Made by a program: the position numbers and the translations under genes. From a virus: 21,297 nt of DNA. Location of the stretch: positions 1 through 21,297 of the IMG/VR virus record IMGVR_UViG_3300036846_000453. One strand, 5' to 3'. The notes beneath the pieces were generated by a model, which ran no database searches, had not been told where the DNA came from, and saw nothing but the letters and a program-made list of their open reading frames with translations. Shown here piece by piece: positions 6,861 through 12,377 of the stretch; the stretch's first letter is position 1, and each line of letters begins with the position of its first letter.

Positions 6861-6909
6861 CTTAGCTGTAGCGGTCGATTCAGCCAGTCGATGAAATGAC
6901 TGCAACACG

Positions 6910-6937
6910 ATTATAGCACGTTTTGAGCAGGTGTCAA
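6910..6937 (-). promoter_or_regulatory. Main leftward (early) promoter
   Basis: On the minus strand TTGACA (6937-6932), a 16-base spacer and TATAAT (6915-6910): both hexamers are perfect. The predicted start is near 6903, upstream of the whole leftward gene block. Spacer and downstream bases (CCTGCTC, ACGTG, CTATA, GTTGCAG) recur in a rightward promoter-like site at 7287-7326. Confidence 0.85.
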
Positions 6938-7028
6938 ATCTTTAGTCGCTTTAGAATCAATGGCTTACCAGTATGAGCTAGTGTGTCGAAAGCTACCTGG
7001 GGTCATAGTTGGCTAAGTACCAATAGAA

Positions 7029-7067
7029 TCAACAACTTAGCTCTTACCTTTGTTTTCAACAACTTAG
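7029..7067. repeat. Direct repeats TCAACAACTTAG
   Basis: Two identical 12-base copies at 7029-7040 and 7056-7067, 27 bases apart. A further ACTTAGCT follows at 7081-7088. They could be iteron-like binding sites for a replication or regulatory protein. Confidence 0.5.
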
Positions 7068-7080
7068 TAATAAACAAAGG
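7047..7080. repeat. Inverted repeat CCTTTGTTT / AAACAAAGG
   Basis: A perfect nine-base inverted repeat (7047-7055 and 7072-7080) around a 16-base loop that contains the second TCAACAACTTAG repeat. It may form a hairpin or serve as a two-fold binding site. No T-run follows on the plus strand, so it is not a terminator. Confidence 0.55.
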
Positions 7081-7145
7081 ACTTAGCTAGCTTGCATCTA
7101 AGAATCATTTTCATATACCTAAATTCCAAGGGTGATTGTTTGTAT

Positions 7146-7187
7146 GTTGTTGATAATAATATATATATATAAAATAAGAGAAACAAC
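7146..7187. other. AT-rich tract, possible DNA unwinding element
   Basis: GTTGTT at 7146-7151 and AACAAC at 7182-7187 are inverted repeats enclosing about 30 bases made almost only of A and T, including an alternating (AT) run. Its position beside the repeats above suggests the melting element of an origin, or simply a flexible promoter-upstream tract. Confidence 0.45.
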
Positions 7188-7270
7188 TACTGGCCACCAA
7201 CCCTAGGTGGGAATCGACTAGTCCATGATTTCTGGCCAATCATTGAAAATAAAGGACGAAAGCCTCTAAA

Positions 7271-7310
7271 ACGTGTCGTAAACGTGTTGAAAGCCTGCTC
7301 TTGCACGTGT
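7271..7310 (+). repeat. Three ACGTGT words near a rightward promoter
   Basis: ACGTGT occurs at 7271-7276, 7282-7287 and 7305-7310, with start-to-start distances of 11 and 23 bases, close to one and two helical turns. The second touches the -35 and the third lies between the -35 and the -10 of the candidate promoter 7287-7317. Related ACGTG occurs inside the leftward promoter. An activator or repressor site is plausible. Confidence 0.4.
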
Positions 7311-7317
7311 CTATACA
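7287..7317 (+). promoter_or_regulatory. Candidate rightward promoter related to the leftward promoter
   Basis: TTGAAA (7287-7292) followed after 19 bases by TATACA (7312-7317). The hexamers are imperfect and the spacing long. The stretch nevertheless shares CCTGCTC, ACGTG, CTATA and GTTGCAG, in the same order and with similar spacing, with the perfect leftward promoter. It may be a regulated or decayed relative. Confidence 0.4.
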
Positions 7318-7407
7318 TGTTGCAGACTGTTCGATTTGGAAACAATTGTCATGGGTCGAAGCTTGTTACATATTTATTGTTGGAACTAAAAAAGGTCTAA
7401 AAAACTG

Positions 7408-7436
7408 TTGACACCGAATCGAAAAGACTCTATGCT
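7408..7436 (+). promoter_or_regulatory. Rightward promoter 1
   Basis: TTGACA (7408-7413), a 17-base spacer and TATGCT (7431-7436). The -35 is perfect; the -10 has four of six matches with correct spacing. It would transcribe the rightward genes from about 7443. Confidence 0.7.
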
Positions 7437-7511
7437 TGATGAGTACTTGAGATTGAGATGAGGAGATGAGAAACGAAGCGAAAACGAGTTGAAAAAATGT
7501 TTAAAGAGGTA

Positions 7512-7540
7512 TTGACATGGTAAGCACAAGGTGCTATAGT
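7512..7540 (+). promoter_or_regulatory. Rightward promoter 2 (strong)
   Basis: TTGACA (7512-7517), a 17-base spacer and TATAGT (7535-7540), one mismatch to the two consensus hexamers. Transcription would start near 7547. The promoter covers the ATG at 7517, so that codon is not the start of the following gene on this transcript. Confidence 0.8.
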
Positions 7541-7663
7541 GTATTAGAGGGTAGAGAGCAGATGGCGACACAAACTAGCGGTCTGACATATGGACAGTCT
7601 CAAGACGTCCAATCGATTTTAGCATCACCCAGAAAGACCCGAAAGGGAAAAGGAAGAACCAAA

Positions 7664-8188
7664 ATGGCAAACGAAGAGACGAACGTGAACACTGAAGGAA
7701 CCGATCAAGAGGCAAGTGCTGAATCGGTTGCAGTCGATAACGTAAAGCGTATTCAGAAAACAGTATTTGATCTGGGTACATTTAAGAATGTTACCTTGTA
7801 CAAAGACGTGGAGCAGCCTAAGAAGCCAGCCGATCTTAAAGAAGCACAACAAATGGTTGGTGGCTCAACGGAAGCTTTGCTTAACCTTATCTATACGGGC
7901 CTAGTTGCAAAGACTAATGAGGACGCGCAAAAGGTTATCGATGGATTCCACTATTGCACTGCGGACTATCCTTTAGATCCTAACAAACGTCCGGCGCTTG
8001 AAGGAGAATATACCGGAAACTACGCTGAAGGTGAAAAGAAGGCAATGATCAACGCGGCTGTACTTAGCATGGCTAAGATGATGGGTTATGCTTCTGGTAA
8101 CTCCGCGGAGGTAAATGATAAGTACCGCGAACAAGCTATGGAGATTATCAGGGCTAACCCGGTTATGCTTAAGTCGTTGCAGGGTTAA
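7664..8188 (+). CDS. Hypothetical protein, first rightward gene, 174 aa
   Basis: I place the start at ATG 7664, where GGAAG lies seven bases upstream (AAAAGGAAG before the ATG). Earlier in-frame ATGs at 7517 and 7562 fall inside, or about 15 bases from, the promoter start and lack a clear Shine-Dalgarno site; the 7562 start remains possible for longer transcripts. The N-terminus is acidic and low in complexity (MANEETNVNTEGTDQEASAE). A folded part follows: VFDLGTFKNVTLYKDVEQP, then helices to the end. No family recognised. Placed behind two strong promoters and ending in a strong terminator, it is probably an abundant protein. Confidence 0.7.
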   Translation: MANEETNVNTEGTDQEASAESVAVDNVKRIQKTVFDLGTFKNVTLYKDVEQPKKPADLKEAQQMVGGSTEALLNLIYTGLVAKTNEDAQKVIDGFHYCTADYPLDPNKRPALEGEYTGNYAEGEKKAMINAAVLSMAKMMGYASGNSAEVNDKYREQAMEIIRANPVMLKSLQG

Positions 8189-8195
8189 ACAAACA

Positions 8196-8237
8196 AAGGC
8201 CCTACTTAGTTAATAGCTAGGTGGGGCCTTAATCTTT
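8196..8237 (+). terminator. Strong intrinsic terminator after the 174-aa gene
   Basis: A 14-base-pair stem, AAGGCCCTACTTAG (8196-8209) with CTAGGTGGGGCCTT (8217-8230), with two G-T pairs and a seven-base loop, followed by AATCTTTT. It ends the transcript eight bases after the gene's stop codon begins its trailer. Confidence 0.88.
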
Positions 8238-8285
8238 TAGTGAAACAAACAAACTTAGGCTGGACAAACAAACAAAGGATAGATT

Positions 8286-8456
8286 ATGGATAAAGAGCGT
8301 ATAATTCTACTGATGGTAGCAGCATTTCGTATAGGTGAGTTTCTAACTAAAGCTAATGGTGAAGATACTACAGAGGATACAGTAACTGAACATATGGAGA
8401 GGATATATAAGTTAGTCGAAAAAGATGAGCGATACATTAAGAATATAATAGGATAA
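8286..8456 (+). CDS. Small helical protein, 56 aa
   Basis: ATG 8286 to TAA 8456. AAAGGA lies seven bases before the ATG, giving a good ribosome site. The gene is isolated between two strong terminators, so it reads as a one-gene unit. The product is a charged helical peptide: MDKERIILLMVAAFRIGEFL at the N-terminus, then TEHMERIYKLVEKDERYIK. The first helix is only moderately hydrophobic, with charges every few residues, so a membrane span is unlikely. The upstream spacer repeats ACAAACAAA several times. Function unknown. Confidence 0.6.
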   Translation: MDKERIILLMVAAFRIGEFLTKANGEDTTEDTVTEHMERIYKLVEKDERYIKNIIG

Positions 8457-8489
8457 GGTCTTCAGATACTATCATAAGTAATAAGAGAC

Positions 8490-8529
8490 AGCCCTGTCCT
8501 CAATACGTAAGAGGATGGGGCTTTTCTTT
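8490..8529 (+). terminator. Strong intrinsic terminator after the 56-aa gene
   Basis: A 12-base-pair stem, AGCCCTGTCCTC (8490-8501) with GAGGATGGGGCT (8511-8522), with two wobble pairs and a nine-base loop, then TTTCTTT. Typical rho-independent terminator on the plus strand. Confidence 0.88.
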
Positions 8530-8578
8530 GGCACCTATATAAGACAATGAGGTATTAAACTAATGAACACTTGAGAGT

Positions 8579-8643
8579 TTAAGACCTGAATATCTTTAAT
8601 AGATTCAGAGTCTAAGGTATTAAGACCTGGTTATCTTAAATAG
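8579..8643. repeat. Two operator-like 24-base direct repeats, one a perfect dyad
   Basis: Copy 1 at 8579-8602 and copy 2 at 8620-8643 match at 21 of 24 bases and begin 41 bases apart, about four helical turns. Copy 2 contains TTAAGA-8-TCTTAA, a perfect six-base inverted repeat; copy 1 is TTAAGA-8-TCTTTA. Phased dyads in front of a gene suggest a dimeric regulator, or twin RNA hairpins. The 185-base gap (8530-8714) also has TCGGA-8-TCCGA at about 8662-8679. No clear promoter was found in it. Confidence 0.55.
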
Positions 8644-8714
8644 GAGTGGGATTCCCCATAATCGGACCCGTATATCCGAAATGCGGCCCTTCCCTCAAGT
8701 ATAGATGAGGATAT

Positions 8715-8912
8715 ATGAAACTTCCACAACAAAAAATAACAAAACCACAAACCCGGTTTCTGACTATTCTATTTCAAGATTTAGGTTATTCCAGAGAACA
8801 GCGGATTGCTAAACTAGGGACTGACTATGCAGTATATAGTATAGACGAATTAAGTAAAGTAGATGCGTCAAAGTTAATAGATGAGCTACTGGAGGCAAAA
8901 TTAAAAAAATGA
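8715..8912 (+). CDS. Hypothetical helical protein, 65 aa
   Basis: GAGG lies five bases before the ATG. The sequence runs Q-K-I-T-K-P-Q-T-R-F-L-T-I-L-F-Q-D-L-G, then SIDELSKVDASKLIDELLEA. This outline, a helix, 'LGY...R', then 'S..eLsk.dAskLIdeL', resembles the small helical C-terminal domain found in several phage single-strand-annealing and DNA-binding proteins, where the Lt..eAs..Id.L motif is common. Here it stands alone. The similarity is from memory of the motif, not an alignment. It overlaps the next gene by four bases (ATGA). Confidence 0.65.
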   Translation: MKLPQQKITKPQTRFLTILFQDLGYSREQRIAKLGTDYAVYSIDELSKVDASKLIDELLEAKLKK

Positions 8913-9115
8913 CTAAACAAGAAATACGTAACATTATAGAACAAGGATGGGACTCCCGTCGAGCTGCTCAGAAAGAAAAAAATAAAAAGAATAGTGAAGC
9001 TACCGCGGCTTGGACACTTAAAGAAGGCGGGGAAGCGGCGGCACGGAATATAAGAAGGTGGCGACATTACTTAGGGCTGGGTCGGGGATCTAAAATAAAA
9101 AAGGAACAAGATTAG
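8909..9115 (+). CDS. Basic hypothetical protein, 68 aa
   Basis: Starts at ATGA overlapping the 65-aa gene, so the two are coupled. The protein is strongly basic and Ala-rich (QKEKNKKNSEATAAWT, then RNIRRWRHYLGLGRGSK). This would suit nucleic-acid binding, but no fold is recognised. It ends directly at a set of GTACT repeats. Confidence 0.6.
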   Translation: MTKQEIRNIIEQGWDSRRAAQKEKNKKNSEATAAWTLKEGGEAAARNIRRWRHYLGLGRGSKIKKEQD

Positions 9116-9362
9116 GTACTTGGTACTTTAGTACTATCAGTTAAATATAACACGTATCAGGGGATTCAAACTTTATTCGACTTGGAATCAGCACGATACA
9201 TAACTGGTATAAGAATTCTGTTTAAATTACTTGACATTCCTATGAATTAGTTCTAAGCTTAGTTAAATTAAATCGCTATAGCACCCGCTGTCGTAAGCGC
9301 GGTTTCGTTTATTGCTACGTCTCCATTGCTACTCTCCCTAACGGGGAATCAGTGGAGAACGT
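9116..9362. other. Intergenic region with GTACT repeats and one weak promoter
   Basis: A 247-base gap before the small-gene run. It begins with three GTACT units (9116, 9123, 9131). TTGACA at 9231-9236 with 17 bases to TAAGCT (9254-9259) is the only promoter-like site and its -10 is poor. No hairpin with a T-run was seen. Confidence 0.4.
9231..9259 (+). promoter_or_regulatory. Weak candidate promoter before the late gene run
   Basis: The -35 is perfect (TTGACA) with a 17-base spacer, but TAAGCT matches the -10 consensus at only three of six positions. If active it would probably need an activator or a phage factor. Its place before the morphogenesis genes is the main argument for it. Confidence 0.35.
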
Positions 9363-9728
9363 ATGCCTCTCCCCTCCAATCTCGAACATCTAGTATATTC
9401 TAACAAAAAAGATTGTGAACCACCAGATAGAGTTAAAAACTCTCCTCTAGCTAATTTAAATCCGCCCCTTCCCTCACAACCTAAACCATTAAATACTTTA
9501 GTGGTCCCTACCTTTCCAACCTCCCCTCTAAGTTCACGATCCTACAAGACTATGAGAAAAGAATTAGCTGCTGTTGTAAACAGGGTTGTAACTTATGATC
9601 TAACCTCGATAGAGTGGGTATGCCGTGTAATGATAGATGAACTAAACAATCTACAGTCCGCTGCTAGATGTACGTCTAATGGACAGGGCGGGGCCGAATA
9701 TTTAATATGGATGCAGGAGGATCTCTAG
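9363..9728 (+). CDS. Hypothetical protein with Pro-rich N-terminus, 121 aa
   Basis: GGAG lies five bases before the ATG. The first 60 residues are rich in Pro, Ser and Asn and look unstructured. The second half (residues 62-121) is helical: KTMRKELAAVVNRVVTYDL, then WVCRVMIDELNNLQSAA. It ends one base into the GTG start of the next gene, so the two are coupled. No family recognised. It is the first gene of the run leading to the terminase. Confidence 0.65.
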   Translation: MPLPSNLEHLVYSNKKDCEPPDRVKNSPLANLNPPLPSQPKPLNTLVVPTFPTSPLSSRSYKTMRKELAAVVNRVVTYDLTSIEWVCRVMIDELNNLQSAARCTSNGQGGAEYLIWMQEDL

Positions 9729-10072
9729 TGCCATTAATAAGACCAGAAATACAGAAAATTCTACGTGAGTCTGGTTTAGAGCCAAAAGCTAGAGAAGGTA
9801 CTGTAGATGAGCAACTTAATTTATCAGGGTTAAGTAATGAGGCCCTAGCAGATGAACTTACCCACCTTGCACTTAATTCTTCAAATGAAGCTTTACGACT
9901 CCGCGCTTTAGAAACTGCACTAAAAGTCCGTGGTGCTCTTAAAGAACAACCTGCCGTTATTCCCTCTTTTACAATAATTATTCAAAACTCCTCTCCAGAC
10001 TTGACGAAGTCAGGTGGTGTAAATCCAATCTTGTTTCCACGTATTGCGAAGCAAAGTGAAAGTGAGAATTAA
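9728..10072 (+). CDS. Possible terminase small subunit, 114 aa
   Basis: I chose GTG 9728 because AGGAGG lies seven bases upstream; the in-frame ATG at 9707 has no ribosome site. The protein is helical with LSNEALADELTHLALNSSNE, then ALRLRALETALKVRGALKE, and ends in a beta-like FTIIIQN plus a flexible tail. Repeated helical hairpins and the phrase 'LRALEtALKvrGal' resemble small phage packaging proteins and other DNA-binding subunits. The role is a guess: it is 3 kb from terL, and no helix-turn-helix is obvious. It could equally be another morphogenesis accessory. Confidence 0.5.
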   Translation: MPLIRPEIQKILRESGLEPKAREGTVDEQLNLSGLSNEALADELTHLALNSSNEALRLRALETALKVRGALKEQPAVIPSFTIIIQNSSPDLTKSGGVNPILFPRIAKQSESEN

Positions 10073-10074
10073 CT

Positions 10075-10359
10075 ATGACAACTGCTAATGAAACACTCTC
10101 TCAAGAATCCGCGCCGATCCCTACCAATAAAGTAGCCCACCTTTCTAACCTGTGGGTTCTTTACTATAGGCATGGAATGAATCCAATGTTGCAGAAGGTA
10201 TTTGTCCATGATGGTACTCTTCAAGAGGCTGTTAAGCGCGGTCGGGCACATTGTCAAATCATGAATTATAAATATCACTTCACGAGGCCACTGGTTTTTG
10301 ACTTAGAATCGGAAGAAGCTTATAAGTTGCGCGGTGGTCCTGAACAACCGGACTCCTAG
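10075..10359 (+). CDS. Conserved-looking phage protein of unknown function, 94 aa
   Basis: The start follows the previous stop by two bases with no clear ribosome site, suggesting coupling. After an unstructured N-terminus comes a compact domain: LWVLYYRHGMNPMLQKVFVH, DGTLQEAVKRGRAHC, and YKYHFTRPLVFDLESEE. The LWVLYYRHGMNP...F.HDG.L..A..RGR.HC pattern looks familiar from small phage proteins near packaging genes, but I know no function for it. The fold would be a small alpha/beta domain. Confidence 0.65.
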   Translation: MTTANETLSQESAPIPTNKVAHLSNLWVLYYRHGMNPMLQKVFVHDGTLQEAVKRGRAHCQIMNYKYHFTRPLVFDLESEEAYKLRGGPEQPDS

Positions 10360-10378
10360 ACTATTCGAGTTTTAAGAA

Positions 10379-10582
10379 ATGCCTGCTTTATCTAAGAAGC
10401 AAAGACGCCTGATGGCTCTGGCAGAACATAACCCTGGAAAGGTAAGTTCTAAGAACAAAGGTGTCTTAAAAATGTCTCACGGGCAACTTCATGATTTTGC
10501 ATCTACTAAGGAGAAAGGTCTACCTAGTAGTGTAAAGAAGGCCAGTCAGAAAATCCAATCTTTAAAGAAAGCGAGAACTTAA
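10379..10582 (+). CDS. Small basic protein, DUF3008-like, 67 aa
   Basis: The N-terminus MPALSKKQRRLMALAEHNP and the C-terminal part with MSHGQLHDFASTKEKGLPSS match the pattern of the DUF3008-type small basic phage and bacterial proteins ('MPAkSkaQrr...', then 'Ms..qL.dFAsTk.kgLP'). No function is established for the family to my knowledge. It lacks a clear Shine-Dalgarno site. It probably belongs to the set of small virion or packaging accessories before terL. Confidence 0.7.
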   Translation: MPALSKKQRRLMALAEHNPGKVSSKNKGVLKMSHGQLHDFASTKEKGLPSSVKKASQKIQSLKKART

Positions 10583-10586
10583 AAAG

Positions 10587-11024
10587 ATGGCACGAGGATT
10601 CAATGCAAGAATAACTCCACTAGGCGGTGGTTCTGGTGGTTCAGGTGGTGAAATCGATAATACACTACCTGGAATTGAAGGACCTGTAGATCCTGATTAT
10701 GGAATAGATATAGGTGCGCATCCAGCACATCCTATAGTAATTCCACCCATACCAGGAATTTGGCCGCCGCCAGGAAAACCTACTTTACCTATTGTAATCC
10801 CTCCTACTGTATGGCCTCCTTCAGGTGGAGTTGTGATGCCTCCTATTTATATTGAGCCAACACCTGAACATCCAATTACACTTCCTCCAGGACAAGTTTA
10901 TCCTCCACTGCCTCCTGAGTATGCTGGTAAACTTGTTTTAGTTGTAGTTGTAGGAGAAGGAAAAGCTCATTGGTATATGGTTCCACCTCCTACTACGTGG
11001 CCGCCAACTAGTGGCCCAAAATAG
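10587..11024 (+). CDS. Trp/Pro-rich repeat protein, 145 aa
   Basis: The protein begins MARGFNARITPLGGGSGGSG and then carries repeats of the type 'hPIvIPP...iWPPpGkP..PI', with WPP at four places (about residues 59, 75, 137 and nearby) and several PPL/PPI units. It ends with a beta-like segment (GKLVLVVVVGEGKAHWYMV). Proteins with this 'MARGF.AR.TPLGGG ... WPP' layout occur in many tailed phages beside packaging or head genes; their role is not established. A polyproline-type extended fibre or linker that binds a partner protein is my inference. The start is four bases after the previous stop. A strong terminator follows about 120 bases downstream. Confidence 0.75.
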   Translation: MARGFNARITPLGGGSGGSGGEIDNTLPGIEGPVDPDYGIDIGAHPAHPIVIPPIPGIWPPPGKPTLPIVIPPTVWPPSGGVVMPPIYIEPTPEHPITLPPGQVYPPLPPEYAGKLVLVVVVGEGKAHWYMVPPPTTWPPTSGPK

Positions 11025-11091
11025 ATTCCTCTCATGAAGAGAGGTTTGAAAAAAGATTTGGTTTGAGGACTAGAAGAAGGACTTAAATGAT

Positions 11092-11113
11092 TTTCTGTTC
11101 GCCATAACAGAAA
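11092..11113 (+). other. Hairpin TTTCTGTT / AACAGAAA
   Basis: A perfect eight-base-pair stem around CGCCAT in the 192-base gap after the Trp/Pro-rich gene. No T-run follows. The shorter CCTCTC/GAGAGG hairpin near 11034-11050 is also present. Both precede the terminator at 11142 and may protect or process the transcript end. Confidence 0.45.
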
Positions 11114-11141
11114 CTCCAATCGAACCTTTTATTCTAGAGGG

Positions 11142-11183
11142 GCTGCCTCCTTCCACTAAGAGCTAGAGGGGGCAGCTTTTTTT
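11142..11183 (+). terminator. Strong intrinsic terminator before the metallopeptidase gene
   Basis: A ten-base-pair stem, GCTGCCTCCT (11142-11151) with AGGGGGCAGC (11167-11176), one G-T pair and a 15-base loop, followed by seven T. No clear promoter lies in the 33 bases between it and the next ATG at 11217. Confidence 0.9.
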
Positions 11184-11216
11184 CGATCATTTCTTAAATA
11201 TTAAAAGCTGGTTACA

Positions 11217-11864
11217 ATGGCTGATAAAGGCAAAGTCGATGATAAGCTTATAGAGAAAGCCGCAAAAATAATACTTGGTACACAGGCTCAGAGTAGATTT
11301 ACTAAGACACCTATAACTATATCAGACTATGGTAAACTATTCAAAGGATTTGATACAGAAGGAACTTATGCAGGAAATGAGCTTAATCAACCATCAACTG
11401 GCAAATATACTTATGCTACACCAACATCACCAGGACAAATAAATATACGATCTTCTTACGTTGATAACCCCAACTATCAAGATATCCAATCTACTATTCA
11501 TCATGAGGACATACATGCTTTGTTAGATAAAGCAGGCTATAAATATCCTGTCCTGCCAGAGACTCAACTAGGTCCTTATGAATTTGGAATGCATGATGAT
11601 CCAATCACTAAAGCTACTCTTGCTTTTATAAAAGGTCACAGAGCAGGTAATATATATCAAGAGCTTCCAGCTTATGCAGGTGCCTATAATCCACAAGAAC
11701 TCCCAGAGTTTACTGAAGGTGATAGACAAAGATATCTTAGTAGGCTCTATCAAACATTACAGCCAGATACAGCTAATATGCTTAATAGGATAATTAGTAA
11801 TTTTAGTGCTAGTCAAAATTCACCTTTTACAGTTTCATCGCCGCCAGTTCCAGAACCTAAGTAG
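11217..11864 (+). CDS. Predicted zinc metallopeptidase (HExxH), 215 aa
   Basis: Residues 96-100 read HEDIH, an HExxH zinc-protease motif in a predicted helix (STIHHEDIHALLDKAGY). The Glu in YQELPAYAGAY (E149) is a candidate third zinc ligand 49 residues downstream, as in gluzincin-type peptidases. The N-terminal 80 residues contain a Gly/Thr/Tyr-rich beta region, and the C-terminus is a flexible Pro/Ser tail. No signal peptide. The gene lies between small head-accessory genes and terL, directly after a strong terminator and without a clear ribosome site, so expression may depend on read-through. A virion-associated protease that processes capsid or tail proteins, or a remnant toxin-like peptidase, are the possibilities. 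The family is not identified. Confidence 0.65.
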   Translation: MADKGKVDDKLIEKAAKIILGTQAQSRFTKTPITISDYGKLFKGFDTEGTYAGNELNQPSTGKYTYATPTSPGQINIRSSYVDNPNYQDIQSTIHHEDIHALLDKAGYKYPVLPETQLGPYEFGMHDDPITKATLAFIKGHRAGNIYQELPAYAGAYNPQELPEFTEGDRQRYLSRLYQTLQPDTANMLNRIISNFSASQNSPFTVSSPPVPEPK

Positions 11865-11879
11865 GAAAGAAGGTCTAGA

Positions 11880-12365
11880 GTGACTAAAGAGAAAGGAATC
11901 AAAAACACAACACGGGACAAATATAAATTAATAGACAAAGCAAGTAGTCTTAGGCATGATGATCTCATGGATAAAGTTAGTAGTCATATGATGAATTGTT
12001 GTGATCCTGATTGTGATATATGTGATATGGGTCAATCAGGTTCTATGGTAGACGATGATGAGGATGAAGAAGGTGAGTCGTTACATAATAAAGGTAAGAG
12101 AGCCTCAGAGGGAAGGGAAGGTGTTGGTAATCTTGATAGTGCTGGTACGGAAACAATCAAAGCTAGTAAAGGTGATAAGCATAATCTTATGAAACATGGG
12201 GAACATACCTCGAAGCATCCTGGCTTTAAAGCAGTAGCTAGTAAAATAGCTAGTCAACAAGGTTTGTCTAGAAAGGCTGCTGGAGCTATTCTAGCATCTC
12301 GTACACGTTCGGCTTCGAGAAGTGCTAAAAAAGCGAATCCACGACTTTCACGAGTTAGGGGTTAA
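11880..12365 (+). CDS. Small phage protein with Cys-rich and acidic segments, 161 aa
   Basis: The GTG start at 11880 has AGAAGG seven bases upstream. Residues about 40-50 form a cysteine cluster (CCDPDCDICDMG) that could bind metal, followed by an acidic run (DDDEDEEGE). The C-terminal 50 residues contain HPGFKAVASKIASQQGLSRK, then AAGAILASRTRSASRSAKKA and NPRL. The pattern 'hPgFkaV..kIa...G.s...AgaiLA...R.a...A...NPrL' is widespread in small phage proteins near head genes, with no established function. It is likely a DNA- or RNA-interacting head or packaging accessory because of its basic tail. The Cys cluster is unusual for this pattern. Confidence 0.65.
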   Translation: MTKEKGIKNTTRDKYKLIDKASSLRHDDLMDKVSSHMMNCCDPDCDICDMGQSGSMVDDDEDEEGESLHNKGKRASEGREGVGNLDSAGTETIKASKGDKHNLMKHGEHTSKHPGFKAVASKIASQQGLSRKAAGAILASRTRSASRSAKKANPRLSRVRG

Positions 12366-12377
12366 CGAGGTTAAAGG

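Larger units (their letters stand above)
6808..7511. other. Divergent control region, candidate replication origin
   Basis: About 700 bases with no convincing gene, between leftward and rightward transcription. It holds the leftward promoter, up to three rightward promoters (the last extending into the following leader), a palindrome of GTACT units, two TCAACAACTTAG direct repeats, a 9-bp inverted repeat, an alternating AT tract flanked by GTTGTT/AACAAC, two CTGGCCA words 42 bases apart (7190-7196 and 7232-7238), and three ACGTGT words. Repeats plus an AT-rich unwinding-like tract in a divergent gap are typical of phage origins, but this is inference. Confidence 0.5.

Noticed and set aside
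6870-6890. tRNA-like GGTCGATTC and GGTGGGAATCGAC stretches near 6872 and 7207
   Set aside because: No matching T-stem, anticodon arm or acceptor stem could be formed, so no tRNA gene.
6960-7016. 18-codon ORF (MAYQYELVCRK...) in the control region
   Set aside because: No ribosome site and no promoter at a useful distance.
7317-7400. 27-codon ORF starting at ATG 7317
   Set aside because: Its ATG lies within the putative -10 region and it has no ribosome site; it is probably chance.
7517-7663. ATG starts at 7517 and 7562 for the first rightward gene
   Set aside because: The 7517 ATG lies within the promoter TTGACA-17-TATAGT, and 7562 is only about 15 bases from the predicted RNA start, without a clear ribosome site. 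ATG 7664 has GGAAG seven bases upstream. The 7562 start stays possible on longer transcripts.
9707-9727. ATG start for the 114-aa protein
   Set aside because: No ribosome site before it; GTG at 9728 has AGGAGG seven bases upstream.
10379-10582. Transcription factor for the small basic protein
   Set aside because: The pattern fits a DUF3008-like small protein with no helix-turn-helix visible.
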